This document shows, piece after piece, positions 62,844-64,000 of a stretch of DNA of 64,000 nucleotides. The stretch comes from Candidatus Gastranaerophilales bacterium (GTDB lineage: Bacteria; Cyanobacteriota; Vampirovibrionia; Gastranaerophilales; Gastranaerophilaceae): the NCBI GenBank assembly GCA_944323035.1, contig CALUQY010000001.1:129131-193130 (forward strand), written 5' to 3'. The notes beneath the pieces are model-generated. The model ran no database searches, was not told the DNA's origin, and saw nothing but the letters and a program-made list of their open reading frames with translations. Numbering within the stretch: the stretch's first letter is position 1; each line of letters opens with the position of its first letter. Made by a program: the position numbers and the translations under genes.

Positions 62844-63293
62844 TTAGCGAATTTTACCCGCCCGCTCCATTTCGCGCTTTTGATCCTTTTTCGTTAAATC
62901 CTCGCGCTTATCGTATAATTTTTTCCCTTTAACCAGAGCAATTTCCAGTTTGGCAAGCCCCTGAATAAAAAACATCTCCAGAGGTACAATCGTATAACCT
63001 TCTTTTTTCACTTTTTGCGAAATTTTTAATAATTCCTTTTTCGTCAGCAATAATTTTCTAAGTCTTTCCGGCTCGTGATTATAACGGTTTCCGTGTTCAT
63101 AGGGCGAAATATGACATTTATAAAGGAATAATTCATTATCAACAAAACTGCAAAAGCTATCTTTCAAGTTTACCAGATTTTGTCTGATAGACTTAATCTC
63201 GGTTCCGGATAGCACAATTCCGGCCACGTATTTTTCAAAAACAATATAATCGTGGAATGCTTTTCTGTTTGTGGTTATAATTTTTCTTTCCAT
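62844..63293 (-). CDS. smpB: SsrA-binding protein SmpB
   Basis: 149 residues, full length. Features: NRKAFHDYIVFEKYVAGIVL, GTEIKSIRQNLVNLKDSFC, SPYEHGNRYNHEPERLRKLL, and the basic C-terminal tail DLTKKDQKREMERAGKIR. Known role: brings tmRNA to stalled ribosomes. No tmRNA gene was recognised in the window. It lies 36 nt after gmk on the same strand. Confidence 0.95.
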   Translation of the reverse strand: MERKIITTNRKAFHDYIVFEKYVAGIVLSGTEIKSIRQNLVNLKDSFCSFVDNELFLYKCHISPYEHGNRYNHEPERLRKLLLTKKELLKISQKVKKEGYTIVPLEMFFIQGLAKLEIALVKGKKLYDKREDLTKKDQKREMERAGKIR

Positions 63294-63329
63294 AAAAAGA
63301 ATTGTAGCACAAAATCCTGAAAATTACTT

Positions 63330-63932
63330 TTATTTAGCGCGGAATACTTCTGCCATTTCTTCTACCGATTCAGCCAAATCATCATTTCTGATTATGACAT
63401 CATACTTGTCTTTAAATCCCAATTCATAACTGGCTTTATCCAAACGCTCTTTAATCGCGTCAAGAGTTTCGGTACCGCGTTTTACAAGACGTGAAGCCAG
63501 TTCTGTCATTGACGGCGGTTCAAAGAAAAGCAACAGCGATTCCGGACGTTTTTTCTTAACCATCATTGCGCCGTCAACATCTAACGCCATAACAACATTT
63601 TTGCCCGTTGCCAAAGCCTCATCAACATCTTTTTTTCTGGTTCCGTAAAATTTATCTGCATAAACATTTACGTATTCTAAGAATTCATCATTTTCAATTC
63701 CTTTTTTAAACTCTTCGGGTTTAAGAAAATGATAGTTGACGCCGTCGACTTCTCCCGGTCTCGGTTTTCTGGTTGTGCAGGTAACAACACGCGAGAAAAA
63801 CCCGTATTTTTTATCAAAACCGTTCAAAATACTGTCTTTACCGACGCCTGACGGTCCTGACACCACACAAACAAATTTATCTTTAATCCCGTTTTCTCCT
63901 ACATCAAGGAGTTTCGTAAGATTATTCTTCAT
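63330..63932 (-). CDS. gmk: Guanylate kinase
   Basis: 200 residues from ATG 63932; an in-frame TTG at 63995 would add 21 residues with no support and is near the window edge. P-loop SGPSGVGKDS (Asp in place of the usual Ser or Thr after Lys), TCTTRKPRPGEVDGVNYHFL, EFLEYVNVYADKFYGT, and AMMVKKKRPESLLLFFEPPS. Known reaction: GMP + ATP to GDP + ADP. Typical length about 205. Confidence 0.93.
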   Translation of the reverse strand: MKNNLTKLLDVGENGIKDKFVCVVSGPSGVGKDSILNGFDKKYGFFSRVVTCTTRKPRPGEVDGVNYHFLKPEEFKKGIENDEFLEYVNVYADKFYGTRKKDVDEALATGKNVVMALDVDGAMMVKKKRPESLLLFFEPPSMTELASRLVKRGTETLDAIKERLDKASYELGFKDKYDVIIRNDDLAESVEEMAEVFRAK

Positions 63933-64000
63933 AATTGTACCGAATTCAACATTTCGGGCATTGTTAGAATTCAGGCCTTTTCTTCTACAATCCAAATCTC

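Overview
The window looks like a chromosomal segment of a gut-type, low-GC, Gram-negative relative of the cyanobacteria (Melainabacteria/Vampirovibrionia, most likely order Gastranaerophilales). This placement is inferred. It rests on the pilin signature FTMAEILLSLTIIGVVAAITLPSL followed by NINERTW, on LptD together with SecDF and an LPS-type envelope, on an incomplete set of flagellar export genes, and on dispersed palindromes of the kind whose translation reads like HAELVSAS...RSRNKFGMT. No rRNA, CRISPR array, integrase or transposase gene was seen.

Layout. 1-6.8 kb: envelope genes (lptD, an active M23 peptidase, a 34-residue membrane peptide), then an ATPase/TPR protein and rsmG. 6.9-13.3 kb: tRNA-Met(CAT) and accessory genes (secreted protein, XRE regulator, Fic protein facing a 22-bp phased repeat array, EF-hand/HELTH protein, a coiled-coil-ended protein). 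13.3-30.9 kb: sugar and drug/metabolite transporters, secDF, dapA, uridine-kinase-like protein, a soluble FlhA-C protein, CreD-like, aldose epimerase, M16 peptidase, nanE-ROK kinase, UbiA. 31-34.6 kb: a FliM/N-fliO-fliP-fliQ-fliR cluster on the minus strand. 34.7-40.8 kb: nucleotidyltransferase-like protein, then a signalling run (GAF/HD-GYP, TPR, two REC-LuxR regulators, pentapeptide protein). 41-48.6 kb: an intact pseudopilin, tRNA-Arg(CCG) and tRNA-Arg(CCT) followed by a U32 protein, a tail-fibre-like pair, pheA and a phosphohexomutase. 48.6-64 kb: a YkgJ-type Cys protein, hypotheticals, two decayed pilin genes with duplicated upstream DNA, a 5'-nucleotidase family protein, EF-hand protein, PC4-like protein, priA, an Orn/Lys/Arg decarboxylase family protein, eno, a formyltransferase, smpB and gmk.

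The strongest unexplained signals are non-coding. A modular hairpin repeat of about 150-240 bp occurs five times plus one related relic. Its stems differ between copies but stay complementary, and one copy can be compared with an unoccupied paralogous site. A 22-bp-spaced repeat array lies in front of the fic gene, inside a segment bounded by near-identical 36-bp direct repeats. At least five genes have a -10 box ending 6-7 nt before an ATG with no Shine-Dalgarno, which suggests leaderless mRNAs. On the protein side, a TM-less FlhA cytoplasmic-domain protein and an export gate with a long FliQ tail and no visible filament genes suggest a repurposed or reduced type III export machine.
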